Below, piece after piece: positions 21,999 to 32,076 of a stretch of DNA of 32,162 nucleotides. This DNA is from Craterilacuibacter sp. RT1T. Its GTDB lineage: Bacteria; Pseudomonadota; Gammaproteobacteria; Burkholderiales; Chromobacteriaceae. The position numbers were made by a program, and so were the translations under genes. How positions within the stretch are numbered: position 1 is the first letter of the stretch; the number at the start of each line of letters is the position of its first letter. The stretch is taken from assembly GCF_023502145.1 (NCBI RefSeq), contig NZ_JAMFLI010000017.1, forward strand, positions 1 to 32,162, given 5' to 3'. The notes under the pieces were generated by a model. It was not told the origin of the DNA. It made no database searches and saw only the letters and a program-made list of their open reading frames with translations.

Positions 21999-22971
21999 CC
22001 CCGCAAAATGACAGGCGCAGCGTGTGCCGTTGTCCAGTGTGCGCCATGCCGGCACTTCTTCGGCGCAGCGTGCCTGCGCTTCCGGGCAGCGGGTGCGGAA
22101 TACACAGCCGGACGGCGGGTTGATCGGGCTTGGAATATCCCCTTGCAACAGCCGCACTTCCTTTTTGCGCTCCAGCGCCGGGTCGGGCACCGGAATCGCC
22201 GACAGCAAGGCGCGGGTATAAGGATGGGCGGGCTGGGCATAGAGCGCATGCTTTTCGGCCAGCTCCATCTCGCGCCCCAGATACATCACCAGAATGCGGT
22301 CGGAAATATGCTTGACCACCGCCAGATCGTGGGCAATGAAGATCAGCGCCAAGCCCATTTCCTGCTGCAAGGACTTGAGCAGGTTGATGATCTGCGCCTG
22401 AATCGACACGTCCAGCGCCGACACCGGCTCGTCGCAGATAATCAGCTTGGGCTCGAGAATCAGCGCGCGCGCAATACCGATACGCTGGCACTGGCCACCG
22501 GAAAACTCGTGCGGATAGCGGTTAATCATTTCTTCGCGCAGGCCGACCTTTTTCATCATGGCCTTAACCCGCAGCAGCACCTCGTCGTTGCCAAGCTCGG
22601 GTCTATGCACCTTGAGCGGCTCGCCGATAATGCGCGCGATGGTCATGCGCGGGTCGAGGCTGGCCAGCGGGTCCTGGAAAATCATCTGGATATCGCGCCG
22701 TGCTGCATGCCAGTCGCGGGCGCTGCCGCCGGACAAGGTCTTGCCCAGCCAGACAATCTCGCCGCTGCTGGCCGGTATCAGGCCGAGAATGCCGCGTGCC
22801 AGCGTCGACTTGCCGCAGCCGGACTCGCCGACCACGCCCAGCGTCTCGCCGGGATAAAGCTCGAAACTGACGCCACCCACCGCTTTCAGGTCTTTTTTCG
22901 GCGTCCATGGCCAGGCACCAGCCGGACTGATCTGGAAATTGACCCTCAGGTCACGCACCGACAAGAGTGCT

Positions 22972-22979
<8 letters not shown>
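21996..22979 (-). CDS. oppF: Oligopeptide ABC transporter ATP-binding protein OppF
   Basis: The 327-residue ABC ATPase has Walker A GESGCGKS at 51-58, a Q-loop (MIFQDPLASLDPRM), the signature FSGGQCQRIGIARAL and Walker B LIICDEPVSALD. The C-terminal oligopeptide/dipeptide extension has several cysteines (CVFRTRCPEAQARC). The WPWTPKKDLKAVGGVSFEL insertion before Walker A is typical of OppF rather than OppD. It overlaps oppD by 8 bases and has a GGGGAG site. The last residue and the TAG stop come from the edge of heptamer array 2, so the repeat has set the gene's 3' end. Confidence 0.95.
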
Positions 22980-23961
<982 letters not shown>

Positions 23962-23972
23962 GATGCGCCTCC

Positions 23973-24893
23973 TCAGCGGTCCTTGGGGTCGAGCGCGTCG
24001 CGCATGCCGTCCCCGATATAGTTGGCGCAATAGAGCGTGACCGACAGCAACAGGCCGGGGAACAGCAGCATCCACGGCGTGGTTTCCATGACCCCGGTCC
24101 CCTCTTCAATCAGCACGCCCCAGCTGGTCATCGGCTCCTGCACGCCAAGGCCGAGGAAGGACAGCACCGACTCGGTCAGGATCACACCGGGCACAGTCAC
24201 CGTGGTGTAAATCACCACGATGCCCAGCAAGTTGGGCACGATATGGCGGAAGATAATGGCCGGGGTCGAGACGCCGATGGCGTGCGCCGCCTCGATATAC
24301 TCCTTGGACTTGATCGCCAGCGTCTGCCCGCGCACCACGCGCGCCATATCCATCCACGAGAACACGGTAATGGTCAGCACCACCAGATAGAAGTCGCGCC
24401 CGAGTATGGTCACCATCAGGATGGCGATCAAAAGGTAAGGCACGGCATACATCATGTCGACCAGACGCATCATCAGCGTATCGACCCGGCCGCCGATAAA
24501 GCCGGCGGTCGCGCCCCAGGCAATACCGATTGCCACCGAGGCAATGGTTGCCAGCAAACCAACCATCAGCGAAATGCGCCCGCCCATCAATGCCCGCACC
24601 AGCAGGTCTCGCCCCAACTCGTCGGTGCCGAACAAATGCCAGTTGTTCAGCGTGGGCGGCAGGGCCATCGCATCCCAGTCGGTGTCGTCAAAGGAGTGCG
24701 GCAGCAGCATGGGGCCAAAGATGCAGGCCAGCGCAATCAGCAGCAGCAGCGCCAGACTCACTACCGCCGCCTTATTGCGGAAAAAGCGCTCGCGCGCATC
24801 GCGCCACGGGCTGCGCCCCTCGACCGGTAACGCATCGATACCGGCAGCGAGCAGCGCGTCACCCAGCATTTTCTGTTTATTCTTGAGCAACAT
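23973..24893 (-). CDS. oppC: Oligopeptide ABC transporter permease OppC
   Basis: The 306-residue inner-membrane permease has a long cytoplasmic N-terminus, then about six transmembrane segments. The binding-protein-dependent transport motif that couples to the ATPases is at about residues 190-215 (EYIEAAHAIGVSTPAIIFRH, an EAA-x3-G loop). The second hallmark block, ESVLSFLGLGVQEPMTSWG, follows. The LLPHSFDDTDWDAMALPPTL periplasmic loop is OppC-like. It forms the channel with OppB. Spaced 11 bases from both oppB and oppD. Confidence 0.95.
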   Translation of the reverse strand: MLLKNKQKMLGDALLAAGIDALPVEGRSPWRDARERFFRNKAAVVSLALLLLIALACIFGPMLLPHSFDDTDWDAMALPPTLNNWHLFGTDELGRDLLVRALMGGRISLMVGLLATIASVAIGIAWGATAGFIGGRVDTLMMRLVDMMYAVPYLLIAILMVTILGRDFYLVVLTITVFSWMDMARVVRGQTLAIKSKEYIEAAHAIGVSTPAIIFRHIVPNLLGIVVIYTTVTVPGVILTESVLSFLGLGVQEPMTSWGVLIEEGTGVMETTPWMLLFPGLLLSVTLYCANYIGDGMRDALDPKDR

Positions 24894-24904
24894 AAGGGCC
24901 TCGC

Positions 24905-25825
24905 TCAGTAGCGGATTTTCGGGTCGAGCAAGGCATAAGCCAGATCGACCAGCAGATTGAGCAGCACGGCCAGCACCGTCACCAGTACCACCAGTCCCAG
25001 CACCAGGGTGTAGTCGCGGTTGGATGCGCCGTTAATGATCAGCTTGCCCAAACCCGGCAGGGAGAACACCGACTCGGTCACCACGGCGGCAGTAATCGAC
25101 GAGATCGCCAGCGGCCCCAGCAGCGACACCACCGGCATCAGCGCCGGCTTGAAAGCATGGCGCAGCACGATGGTGCGCGTAGGCAGGCCCTTGGCGCGCG
25201 CGGTGCGGATGAAGTTGCTCGACAACACCTCGATCAGGCTGCCGCGCATCACGCGGCCTATGGTCGAGACATTGATAAAGGTGAGCAGGGCCATGGGCAG
25301 CACCATATAGCGCACCTCGAAGTCCTGCCAGCCACCGGAAGGCAGCCACGACAACCACAGGGAAAAGATCAGGATCAGCACCGGCCCGATCACGAAAGAA
25401 GGGAAAGCGCTGCCCAGGTTGCCGATCAGCATCACCAGATAGTCGATGGCGCTGTTCTGGCGCAGGGCGGCGACCGTGCCCAGCAGCACGCCGATCACGA
25501 TGGAAATCAGCAGCGATACGCCGCCTATGGTCAGCGACACCGGCAGCGCCTTGGCCACCAGTTCGTTCACGCTCCAGTCTGCGTAACGGAAGGATGCGCC
25601 CAGATCCCCTTGCAGCAGGCCCTTGAGGTAATAGAGATATTGCTGCCACAAGGGCAGATCGAGATGGTATTTGGCTTGCAGGTTGGCCATCACGGCCGCC
25701 GACACCTTGCGTTCGGTGTCGAACGGACCACCCGGTGTCAGATGCAGCATCAGATAGCAGACGGTGATCACGACCAGCAGGGTCGGGATCGTCATCAGAA
25801 TGCGGCGTAGGGTATAGGACCACAT
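24905..25825 (-). CDS. oppB: Oligopeptide ABC transporter permease OppB
   Basis: The 306-residue permease opens with the conserved MWSYTLRRILMTIPTLLVV first helix, followed by the periplasmic PGGPFDTERKVSAAV loop. About five further membrane segments follow, with the EAA-like coupling loop FIRTARAKGLPTRTIVLRHA and the ESVFSLPGLGKLIINGASNRD block. The start has a GGAG site. It is the first gene of oppBCDF, separated from oppA by a terminator and a repeat element over 263 bases. Confidence 0.95.
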   Translation of the reverse strand: MWSYTLRRILMTIPTLLVVITVCYLMLHLTPGGPFDTERKVSAAVMANLQAKYHLDLPLWQQYLYYLKGLLQGDLGASFRYADWSVNELVAKALPVSLTIGGVSLLISIVIGVLLGTVAALRQNSAIDYLVMLIGNLGSAFPSFVIGPVLILIFSLWLSWLPSGGWQDFEVRYMVLPMALLTFINVSTIGRVMRGSLIEVLSSNFIRTARAKGLPTRTIVLRHAFKPALMPVVSLLGPLAISSITAAVVTESVFSLPGLGKLIINGASNRDYTLVLGLVVLVTVLAVLLNLLVDLAYALLDPKIRY

Positions 25826-25857
25826 AATTCAGGCTCCGCTTTGCACACCGCCAGGCC

Positions 25858-26003
25858 TTAGAGCGTGTTCACACTCTCGCGAGCGAGGGCGAGACAAGGC
25901 GAAAACGGCTGAGAAAGCGGAATGTACAGGTGGTACATGAGCATTTCGAAGCTGTTTTTAACGCCGTATCGCCGATGCGCAGCAGATCGTGAACAGGTTC
26001 TTA
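25858..26003. repeat. 146-bp MITE-like intergenic element between oppA and oppB
   Basis: The element is bounded by imperfect terminal inverted repeats, TTAGAGCGTGTTCAC (25858-25872) and GTGAACAGGTTCTTA (25989-26003), matching at 11 of 15 positions. Inside is a perfect hairpin ATGTAC-AGGTG-GTACAT (25922-25938). No transposase is encoded. Size, termini and intergenic position fit a non-autonomous miniature element or a dispersed intergenic repeat. I have the impression of having met very similar text in other betaproteobacteria, but this is not verified. It may carry the promoter or processing site that sets oppBCDF levels relative to oppA. Confidence 0.65.
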
Positions 26004-26040
26004 TGGGCACGGTGGCAAAAGACAATCGTTGGCTAGGCAT

Positions 26041-26065
26041 AAAACAAGACGGGCCGCGCCGGCCC
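26041..26065 (-). terminator. Rho-independent terminator after oppA
   Basis: On the minus strand GGGCCG-GCG-CGGCCC forms a perfect 6-bp stem, followed by GTCTTGTTTT. It lies 24 bases after the oppA stop. It probably ends most oppA transcripts, so that oppBCDF are made at a lower level by read-through, as is common for binding-protein operons. Confidence 0.65.
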
Positions 26066-26088
26066 GCCATCAACATCAACTCACAGGC

Positions 26089-27702
26089 TTAGTGCTTGAT
26101 GATGTAGATATCCTTGCTGCGATAGCGGTCCATCGGGCTCTTGGTCGAGTAGCCGCCAACATAGGACTTCACCAGACGCGGTACCGTGTACTGCAGCAGC
26201 GGCAGCATCGGGTAGTCATCCATGATCATCTTGGCGGCCTGAGTCAAAGCAGCCTTGCGCTTGGCAGGGTCGTTGCTCTGGTTGCCCTGCTTGATCAGCT
26301 CTTCCGCTTTCGGGTTGCAGTTGCCGTTGTCGTTCTGGTCGGAGCCGCACTGCACCAGGGTGAGGAAGGTGGTCGCATCGTTGTAGTCAGCCACCCAGCC
26401 GTTACGCGCGATCTGGAAGTCGCCGTCGTGGCGCTTCTTCAGCAAGACCTTGAACTCCATGTTTTCCATCTCGGTATTGAGGCCGAGCTTGGACTTCCAC
26501 TCGGAAGCGGCAAAGATCGCCATCTTCTTGTGGTATTCGCTGGTGTTGTAGGTGAACTTGACCTTGCTGCCCGGCTTCAGGCCGGCAGCAGCCAATAGCT
26601 TCTTGGCTTCTTCTACCCGCTTGGCCATCGGCCACTTCGCCCACTCGTAAGCGGTCACGTCGGCGCCGGAGACACCGCGCACAATCACACCATAAGCCGG
26701 CACCTGGCCGTCGGCGGTGATTTTCTGGGCCAGCAGGTCACGGTCGATCACCATGGACAGCGCCTGACGCACGCGCTTGTCCTTCATCACCGGATCCTTG
26801 ACGTTGAACGAGTAGTAACGCAGGCCCAGCATAGGGGCGTTGCGGATGTCTTTTGGCAGTTCCTGCTTGTACTTCTCGTAGGTCGCTGGCGGCAACTGGT
26901 AGACCCAGTCGTTTTCACCCGACTGGAACAGCTTCACATCGGCAAAACCGTCTTCGATAGGCAGGTAGGTGACCTTGGTCAGCTGCACATTGCCCTTGTC
27001 CCAGTACTGCGGGTTTTTCTCGATCACCACCTTGGAGTTGACCTGCCAGTCTTTCAGCACGAAAGCGCCGTTGGAGACCAGCTTGCCCGGTTTGGTCCAT
27101 TCCTTGCCGTACTTCTCGACCGCGGCCTTATTCACCGGACCCAGGTTCAGGTTGGACACGACGTCAGGCAGGAAGGCCACCGGATACGGGGTCTTCACTT
27201 CCAGCGTATATTTGTCGAGCGCCTTCACGCCCAGTTCGGATGGGGCTTTCTTGCCTTCGGATGCCTCGATACCGTTCAGGATAAAGACGCCATAAGTCGA
27301 GGCATAAGGCGAGGCGGTTTTCGGATCGATGAAACGCTGCCAGCCGTAAACAAAGTCGGAGGCCACCACCGGCTCGCCATTGCTCCACTTGGCGTTCTTC
27401 CTGAGCTTGAACACCCAGGTCGTCGGGTCAGTCTGCTTCCAGCTCTCGGCCACGCCCGGTACGATCTTGCCGTCGGCGTCGGTTGCCGTCAGACCTTCAA
27501 ACAGGTCGCGCGTCAGGTTGTTGGCGCCAACCGACTCGGCCACAGCCGGATCCAGCGTTTCGGGCTCGGAACCATTGTTGCGGATCAACTCCTGCTTGGC
27601 GGCCAGCGTGGTACCGGCCGGTACCTTGGCGGCCATGGCGTGCCCCGCCAGCGCGAGGAGGACGGACGACGCGATCGTCGACAATACGGTGGTCTTGCGC
27701 AT
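26089..27702 (-). CDS. oppA: Periplasmic oligopeptide-binding protein OppA
   Basis: The 537-residue protein begins at 27702 with a signal peptide (MRKTTVLSTIASSVLLALAG, cut after AMA near residue 24). The longer open frame upstream is not coding. It is a family-5 solute-binding protein close to E. coli OppA in style: RNNGSEPETLDPAVAES, NLTRDLFEGLTATDADG, KNAKWSNGEPVVASDFVYGW, LVSNGAFVLKDWQVN, and the C-terminal end DIYIIKH that parallels the E. coli protein's end. It captures peptides in the periplasm and passes them to OppBCDF. The start has a GGGAGAG site. Confidence 0.95.
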   Translation of the reverse strand: MRKTTVLSTIASSVLLALAGHAMAAKVPAGTTLAAKQELIRNNGSEPETLDPAVAESVGANNLTRDLFEGLTATDADGKIVPGVAESWKQTDPTTWVFKLRKNAKWSNGEPVVASDFVYGWQRFIDPKTASPYASTYGVFILNGIEASEGKKAPSELGVKALDKYTLEVKTPYPVAFLPDVVSNLNLGPVNKAAVEKYGKEWTKPGKLVSNGAFVLKDWQVNSKVVIEKNPQYWDKGNVQLTKVTYLPIEDGFADVKLFQSGENDWVYQLPPATYEKYKQELPKDIRNAPMLGLRYYSFNVKDPVMKDKRVRQALSMVIDRDLLAQKITADGQVPAYGVIVRGVSGADVTAYEWAKWPMAKRVEEAKKLLAAAGLKPGSKVKFTYNTSEYHKKMAIFAASEWKSKLGLNTEMENMEFKVLLKKRHDGDFQIARNGWVADYNDATTFLTLVQCGSDQNDNGNCNPKAEELIKQGNQSNDPAKRKAALTQAAKMIMDDYPMLPLLQYTVPRLVKSYVGGYSTKSPMDRYRSKDIYIIKH

Positions 27703-27783
27703 GCTCTGCTTCTCTCCCTCTATGAAGTTGCCCGCCGCAGACCCTACATAGGGGAAACCCTCAGTCGGCGGGGCTAGCCGCAG

Positions 27784-27810
27784 ATTATGACTATTAAATT
27801 TACATTGCAA
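27784..27810 (-). promoter_or_regulatory. Possible oppA promoter
   Basis: In an AT-rich stretch between the RND permease stop and oppA, the minus strand has TTGCAA (27810-27805) and CATAAT (27789-27784, five of six to TATAAT), with a short 15-base spacer. The spacing is suboptimal, so this is tentative. Confidence 0.3.
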
Positions 27811-27851
27811 TAAAAAACACAAAAAACAATATTCAATGTGCTGACGCGGAA

Positions 27852-30800
27852 TCAAAAATGCATCACCCATGACCGGCGCTGCCCCTCCAGCAGCGAGTAC
27901 GCGGCCGGGATCACCAGCAAGGTCAGCAGGGTCGAGCTGATCATGCCGCCTATCACCGCCACGGCCAGCGGGCCGTTGGTGGCGGCACCGGCGCCAAAGC
28001 CCAAGGCGGCCGGCAGCATGGCCAGCACCACGGTAAACGAGGTCATCAACACCGGGCGCAGCCGCACCGGGCAGCTGGTTTGCAAGGCTTGGTCGACCTC
28101 CATGCCGCGCGCGCGGTACTGGTTGGTGACATCGACCAGCAAGATGGCATTCTTCGCGACCAGACCGATCAACAACACCAGACCAATCACCGAATACACA
28201 TTCAGCGTCTGCCCGGCCAGCCAAAGCGCCGCCAGACCGCCCACCAGCGCCAAAGGCTCGGCCAGCATAATCAGCGCCGGCTGCACGAAGCTGTTGAACT
28301 GTGCGGCCAGAATCAGGTACAGCATCAGGCTGGCCAGCACGAACACCATCACCAGCTCACCGCCGGAGCGGCCCAGTTCGCGCGCCTCCCCCTTGAATTC
28401 GATGCGGTAGCCCGGCGGCAGCAGCGGCTGGGCCACTTCGCGCACCACAGCCATCGCCTCGGCCAGCGGCATGGACGGCGAGGCCGACAGGCCGACCGAA
28501 TACATCAGCGCCATGCGCTCGATCTGGGTCGGGCCAAGCGTAGGCTTGATTTCGGCTACGCTGGACAGCGGCACCTGCTCGCCCAGATTGTTGCGCAAAT
28601 AGACCGATTCGAGGTCAGCGGCGCGGTTCAGGCTGCCGGTTGCCGCCTTGACGCGGATATCGTAACGCTCGCCGTCGCCGTCGGAGAATTGCGCGGCATT
28701 GCTGCCGGCAGTCAGCAGATTCACCGCCGCCAGCACCTGCTGGGTGGAGAGCCCTGCGCGGGCGGCCGCCTCGCGCTTGACCTCGACTGCCAACATAGGC
28801 AGTTGGCTTTCACTGCCGACATCGGGCCGGCCGATGCCGGGAATGGCGGTCAGCTCGCCCACCAGCGCGTCATTGATGCGCTGGATCTGGCTAAGCTCGG
28901 GGCCCACCACGGCAAACTGCAGCTTGCCGCCGCGGCTCTCGCCCACGCGCGGAAAGGGGAAGGCCGATACCCGCACGCCCGGCACGCTGCCCATCTGTTT
29001 GCGCACCGCTCCGATCACTTCGCTCTGGCTTTGCGCACGCTCGGCTGCCGGTTTCAGGCCGACCATCATCATGGTTTCGTTGCCCGAGCGCCCGCCAAAG
29101 CCGCCGACGATGGCCAGCACATTGTCGACTTCGGGCAGGGCCAGCAGTTTCTTTTCGACGTCGCGCGTGCGCGCATCGGTATACGCCACGCTGGAGCCTA
29201 TCGGCGTCTTCAGCGACAGCATAAAGCGGCCTTCATCCTCCTCCGGGTAGAGCTCGCCCTTGAGCGCCAGCGCGATGGCAAAGCCCGCCACCACCAGCAA
29301 TAGCGAGGCGGACAAGACCTTGCCGCGGTGCGCCAGCGACCAGGCCAGCAGGCGGCGGTAGGTATTTTCCAGCGCGACAAAACCGCGCTCGAAAAAGCGG
29401 TACACCGGCCCGTGCGACGGCTCGGCCTTAAGAAAACGCGAACACAGCATCGGCGTCAGCGTCACCGACACCAAGAGCGACACCAGCACGCCGAAACTCA
29501 CCACCACGGCAAAGGTCGAGAACAGCCGCCCGACGGTGCTGGTCAGGAACACCACCGGCATGAAGATGGCCACCAGGGACAGCGTCGCCGCCACCACGGC
29601 AAACACCACCTCGCTGGTACCGTGGATCGCGGCGGTTTCGGGCTCTTCGCCGGCTTCCTCGCGCCTGTGCACCGCCTCCAGCACCACAATGGCGTCGTCC
29701 ACCACCACACCGATCAGCAATAGCAGCGCCAGAAGCGTAATGGTATTGAAGGTGTAACCCATGAAATACATCAGCGCGACCGCGCCCAGCAGCGACACCG
29801 GAATGGCCAGCGACACAATCAGGGTGGCGCGCCAATTGCGCAAAAAGCCCCATACCACCAGACCCGCCAGTATCGTGCCCTCGATCAGATGGTCTTTGAG
29901 CGCACCGACCATTTCATTGATAAAGCTGGCGGTATTCGACGTCACCGTCAGCTTGAGCCCCGGCGGCAGGGTCGGACGGATCTGCGTATCCAGCCGGCGC
30001 AATACCTCGTCGGCAATGGCGACCGTATTGGTGTTGGGAATGCGCGAAATACCGATGCTGACTGCAGCTTCGCCATTACGCCGCGCCAGGCTGCGCACAT
30101 CGCCTTCGCTGTCCATCACCTGCGCCACATCGGAGAGTTTGACCGGCGCTTCACCGCGCCAGCCTATCACCAGCCCCTTGAGCGCAGACACCGAGTGGAA
30201 TTCCTGATCCAGATCGACCAGAAATTCGCGCGGCCCCGCCTCCAGATAGCCGCCGGCATCCTGACGGTGTTCGCGCTTGAGTGCATCCTTCACATCCTGC
30301 GCCGACAGTTTGTAGGCGGCCAATTGCTGCGGCTCAAGCTCGATGCGTATCACCCGCTCGCCGCGCCCGCGCACCATGACTTCGCCCACGCCATCGACAG
30401 ATTCCAGCTGTTTGCGCACCACATTATTGGCAAACTGGTACAGATCGCGCTCGGTGCGGTCGCCAGTCAGCGTCAGCCACATAATCGGGCTGGCACCGGC
30501 ATCGGTCTTGGAGACCACCGGCGCATCGGCTTCGTCCGGCAAGCGGCGCCGTGCCCGCTCCAGCTTGGACTGCACCTCGTTAAAGGCGACGTCGATATCC
30601 TTGTCGAGGTTAAAAGTGATCTTGACCTGCGAGCGTCCCGGGCTGGACGTCGACTCCAGCGTATCGATGCCGGGCACGCTATTCACCGCCGACTCGATCA
30701 CCTGGGTCACACTCTGGTCCATCACCGCCGGCGTGGCCCCGTCCAGCGAGGTGGTCACCGTCAGCGTCGGCTGCTCGATGGCGGGGTAACGGTCCACGCC

Positions 30801-30896
30801 TATCTTCTGGTAGGCCACCACGCCGAACAGCACAATCACGGCCGACAGCACAAAACTCAGCACATGCCGGCGGACAAACAGCGCAATCCAGCTCAT
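27852..30896 (-). CDS. RND (HAE1-type) multidrug efflux permease
   Basis: The 1014-residue protein has the AcrB-like layout: an initial helix (FVRRHVLSFVLSAVIVLFGVVAY), two large periplasmic loops and two sets of transmembrane helices. Conserved blocks include DRYPAIEQPTLTVTTSLDGA, SSPGRSQVKITFNLDKDIDVA, and the proton-relay aspartate pair in LIGVVVDDAIVVLEAVHR near residue 400. The second-half motif SVIGLVLLIGLVAKNAILLVD is also present. It exports drugs or other amphiphiles using the proton gradient. The ATG overlaps the adaptor gene's stop (ATGA) and has an AAAGGAG site. No outer-membrane channel gene is in the window, so a TolC-type partner must lie elsewhere. Substrate unknown. Confidence 0.94.
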   Translation of the reverse strand: MSWIALFVRRHVLSFVLSAVIVLFGVVAYQKIGVDRYPAIEQPTLTVTTSLDGATPAVMDQSVTQVIESAVNSVPGIDTLESTSSPGRSQVKITFNLDKDIDVAFNEVQSKLERARRRLPDEADAPVVSKTDAGASPIMWLTLTGDRTERDLYQFANNVVRKQLESVDGVGEVMVRGRGERVIRIELEPQQLAAYKLSAQDVKDALKREHRQDAGGYLEAGPREFLVDLDQEFHSVSALKGLVIGWRGEAPVKLSDVAQVMDSEGDVRSLARRNGEAAVSIGISRIPNTNTVAIADEVLRRLDTQIRPTLPPGLKLTVTSNTASFINEMVGALKDHLIEGTILAGLVVWGFLRNWRATLIVSLAIPVSLLGAVALMYFMGYTFNTITLLALLLLIGVVVDDAIVVLEAVHRREEAGEEPETAAIHGTSEVVFAVVAATLSLVAIFMPVVFLTSTVGRLFSTFAVVVSFGVLVSLLVSVTLTPMLCSRFLKAEPSHGPVYRFFERGFVALENTYRRLLAWSLAHRGKVLSASLLLVVAGFAIALALKGELYPEEDEGRFMLSLKTPIGSSVAYTDARTRDVEKKLLALPEVDNVLAIVGGFGGRSGNETMMMVGLKPAAERAQSQSEVIGAVRKQMGSVPGVRVSAFPFPRVGESRGGKLQFAVVGPELSQIQRINDALVGELTAIPGIGRPDVGSESQLPMLAVEVKREAAARAGLSTQQVLAAVNLLTAGSNAAQFSDGDGERYDIRVKAATGSLNRAADLESVYLRNNLGEQVPLSSVAEIKPTLGPTQIERMALMYSVGLSASPSMPLAEAMAVVREVAQPLLPPGYRIEFKGEARELGRSGGELVMVFVLASLMLYLILAAQFNSFVQPALIMLAEPLALVGGLAALWLAGQTLNVYSVIGLVLLIGLVAKNAILLVDVTNQYRARGMEVDQALQTSCPVRLRPVLMTSFTVVLAMLPAALGFGAGAATNGPLAVAVIGGMISSTLLTLLVIPAAYSLLEGQRRSWVMHF

Positions 30897-31981
30897 GCGC
30901 CCGCTCCTTTCGCACCCGGCTTGGCACGGGCGGCCGCATCACGCACCGCGGCGCCATCGGACAGGAAGCCGGCCCCATCCACCACCACCTTGTCGCCCGC
31001 CTTAAGCCCGGACAGGATCTCGATACGATCGCCGCTCACCATGCCGGTCTCGACCTTGCGCTCTTGGGCCTTGTCCCCGGCCAGCACATACACCACCTTG
31101 CCGGCCGGGCGCTCGACAATCGCCTGCGCCGGCAGCGCCAGCGTGCTGCGCTGTGCCAGCGAAATCTCGGCATCCAGCGCATCGCCGACCCGCCATGGCG
31201 CATCGGCCGGCAACTCGGCCCAGGCGATGCGCGCACGGCTGGCGGCATCCAGCCCGGCACGCACTTCGCTGACCTGCGTCTTCAGCTGATGCGTGCCATT
31301 ACCCAGCGCAACCTCCATACCGCGCTGCAGACGGTCTCCCGCCGCCCCGCCCAGCGCCAGACGCACGCGCCGGCTGCCGGAGGCATTCAGGCTGAACACG
31401 ACCTTGCCCGGATTCACATAGTCACCGGCACTGATGGCGCGCGCTTCGACCACGCCGCCTACCGGCGCACGGATCACAGCACGTGCCGCATCGCGCCCCT
31501 TGCTGCTGGCTTGCGCCTGCGCGGCGGCCAGCTGTTTTTGCAAGGCATCGCGCTGCGATACGGAAGCATCCAGCGCCGCCGCCGAAATAAAGCCCTGTTT
31601 CACCAGCGTCTGATTACGGCTGACCGTGGCCTGCTGCTCGGCCAGCAGCGCCTGATAGCGCGCCACATCGGCCTGTGCCGCCAGCAGCGCGTCGTTCAGG
31701 CTGCCCGCCTCGATCTCGGCCAGCGCCTGTCCGGCTTTCACCTGCTGCCCGACATCGACCAGCACCCGCGCAACGCGGCCGCTGACTTCCGCCGCCACGT
31801 CGGGCGCCACCGCCGACTCGACCTCGGCCCAGGCGCGCACGGTTTCGGATAGCGGCTGCACGGCGAGCACAGTCGAGCTGATCGCCACCGGCGGCGGGCC
31901 CTTGCGGGCAGAAGCGGACGATTCGCCACCGGAGCAGGCAGCCAGCAGGCACAGGGCCAGAAGGGGAACAAGGAGTTTCAT
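30893..31981 (-). CDS. RND efflux periplasmic adaptor (membrane fusion lipoprotein)
   Basis: The 362-residue protein has a lipoprotein signal MKLLVPLLALCLLAAC, with the lipid-bearing cysteine at 16. A biotinyl-lipoyl-like half follows (VAAEVSGRVARVLVDVGQQVKAGQALAEI), then an alpha-hairpin (ARYQALLAEQQATVSRNQTLVKQG), the second lipoyl half (IRAPVGGVVEARAISAGDYV) and a beta-barrel/MP region ending VLSGLKAGDKVVVDGAGFL. The C-terminus is alanine/lysine-rich (AKPGAKGAGA). It links the permease to an outer-membrane channel. First gene of the two-gene operon; the ribosome-binding site is poor. Confidence 0.94.
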   Translation of the reverse strand: MKLLVPLLALCLLAACSGGESSASARKGPPPVAISSTVLAVQPLSETVRAWAEVESAVAPDVAAEVSGRVARVLVDVGQQVKAGQALAEIEAGSLNDALLAAQADVARYQALLAEQQATVSRNQTLVKQGFISAAALDASVSQRDALQKQLAAAQAQASSKGRDAARAVIRAPVGGVVEARAISAGDYVNPGKVVFSLNASGSRRVRLALGGAAGDRLQRGMEVALGNGTHQLKTQVSEVRAGLDAASRARIAWAELPADAPWRVGDALDAEISLAQRSTLALPAQAIVERPAGKVVYVLAGDKAQERKVETGMVSGDRIEILSGLKAGDKVVVDGAGFLSDGAAVRDAAARAKPGAKGAGA

Positions 31982-31993
31982 AAGGACACGCAG

Positions 31994-32007
31994 GCTAAAT
32001 AATTAGC
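31994..32007. promoter_or_regulatory. AT-rich palindrome upstream of the efflux operon
   Basis: GCTAA-ATAA-TTAGC is a perfect 5-bp inverted repeat 12 bases before the adaptor start. Local repressors often bind such sites at efflux operons, but no regulator gene is in the window and the motif is short. Confidence 0.25.
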
Positions 32008-32076
32008 TTGCATGATAAGACAGCCAGGCAGAGCAGGGGCGGGGTTTAATACTTATTAATGAAAGGGCGGGAGGAC

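Noticed and set aside
25858-26079. 73-codon frame on the minus strand in the oppA-oppB spacer
   Set aside because: It lies almost wholly within the MITE-like element and terminator; similar spurious frames are expected from such repeats, and no ribosome-binding site supports it.
27703-28224. N-terminal extension of the oppA frame into the RND permease gene
   Set aside because: The clear signal peptide at 27702 with a ribosome-binding site marks the start; the extension is out-of-frame permease sequence.
29889-31289. 466-codon plus-strand frame opposite the RND genes
   Set aside because: Antisense shadow of two well-supported efflux genes.
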